Source: DATFLK01 sp035267815 (GTDB taxonomy: Bacteria; Pseudomonadota; Zetaproteobacteria; Mariprofundales; Mariprofundaceae). Taken from it: DNA of 6,294 nucleotides. The notes under the pieces were generated by a model. The model ran no database searches. It was not told where the DNA came from and saw only the letters and a program-made list of their open reading frames with translations. Shown here in pieces: positions 6,164 through 6,294 of the stretch (position 1 is the first letter of the stretch; every line of letters begins with the position of its first letter). The DNA is taken from the NCBI GenBank assembly GCA_035267815.1, contig DATFLK010000125.1:1-6294 (forward strand). The letters run 5' to 3'. The position numbers were made by a program, and so were the translations under genes.

Positions 6164-6294
6164 TCAGTAGGGATGGATCTCCTCATCGACCTTCTTGCGT
6201 AGCTCCATCAGCTTGATCGCGTAGGCCTCCAGCGATTTGTCCTCGTCGGTGATGGGCTCCCACGAGGGGACAGCGACGGGATGGCCGTCGGCAT
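6164..6294 (-). CDS. C-terminal end of a probable acyl-CoA thioesterase (5' end outside window)
   Basis: Reading in from the right edge on the minus strand, 42 residues precede a TGA at 6164-6166. They start ADGHPVAVPSWEPIT and end with a charged helix, LMELRKKVDEEIHPY. Base usage is G+C-rich with strong third-position bias, like the housekeeping genes and unlike the adjacent integrase remnant. The pattern of a short DG-x-P-x-x-VP turn followed by a Glu/Lys-rich helix resembles the tail of hotdog-fold acyl-CoA hydrolases, but the catalytic domain is not in the window, so the product name is tentative. That it is a real coding 3' end is more certain. No terminator hairpin with a T-run is visible in 6112-6163. 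Confidence 0.55.
   Translation of the reverse strand, partial: ADGHPVAVPSWEPITDEDKSLEAYAIKLMELRKKVDEEIHPY

Noticed and set aside
1..6294. CRISPR array, toxin-antitoxin pair or other defence system.
   Set aside because: No regularly spaced repeats and no small paired genes were found; apart from the integrase remnant all the coding space fits core metabolism.

Overview
The window looks like a piece of a G+C-rich proteobacterial chromosome made almost entirely of housekeeping genes. The adjacency of ftsZ and lpxC marks the distal end of a dcw (division and cell wall) cluster, as in Gamma- and Betaproteobacteria and some relatives. LpxC implies a lipid A-containing Gram-negative envelope. The FtsZ body is not a close match to the enterobacterial one as I recall it, so a lineage near Gamma- or Zetaproteobacteria is plausible, but the class cannot be settled by eye.

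Layout from left to right. The 3' part of ftsZ (+) enters from the left edge. Next comes a 141-base gap with a promoter-like TATAAT and a long stem-loop, and then lpxC (+). A strong hairpin at 1763-1789 separates lpxC from a convergent pair of minus-strand genes: a zinc-independent medium-chain dehydrogenase/quinone oxidoreductase and, upstream of it, rsmA (16S rRNA dimethyladenosine methyltransferase). A divergent intergenic region follows, holding a good promoter for tpiA (+, GTG start). tpiA is tightly coupled to secG (+), which is followed by tRNA-Leu(GAG) with encoded CCA, an intrinsic terminator, and a 222-residue spermidine synthase-like methyltransferase-fold protein (+).

The right end changes character. 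From about 5850 to 6115 the DNA is visibly richer in A+T and carries only the C-terminal catalytic part of a tyrosine recombinase (-), a remnant of a mobile element. The last 131 bases are the C-terminal end of another chromosomal gene (-), probably a hotdog-fold acyl-CoA thioesterase, cut by the window edge.

The genes serve separate core tasks: cell division, lipid A synthesis, ribosome maturation, glycolysis, protein export and translation. They do not form one pathway. I did not find a new multi-gene system. The points most worth a second look are the structured lpxC leader, the terminator placed directly against the start of the spermidine synthase-like gene, and the decayed integrase.
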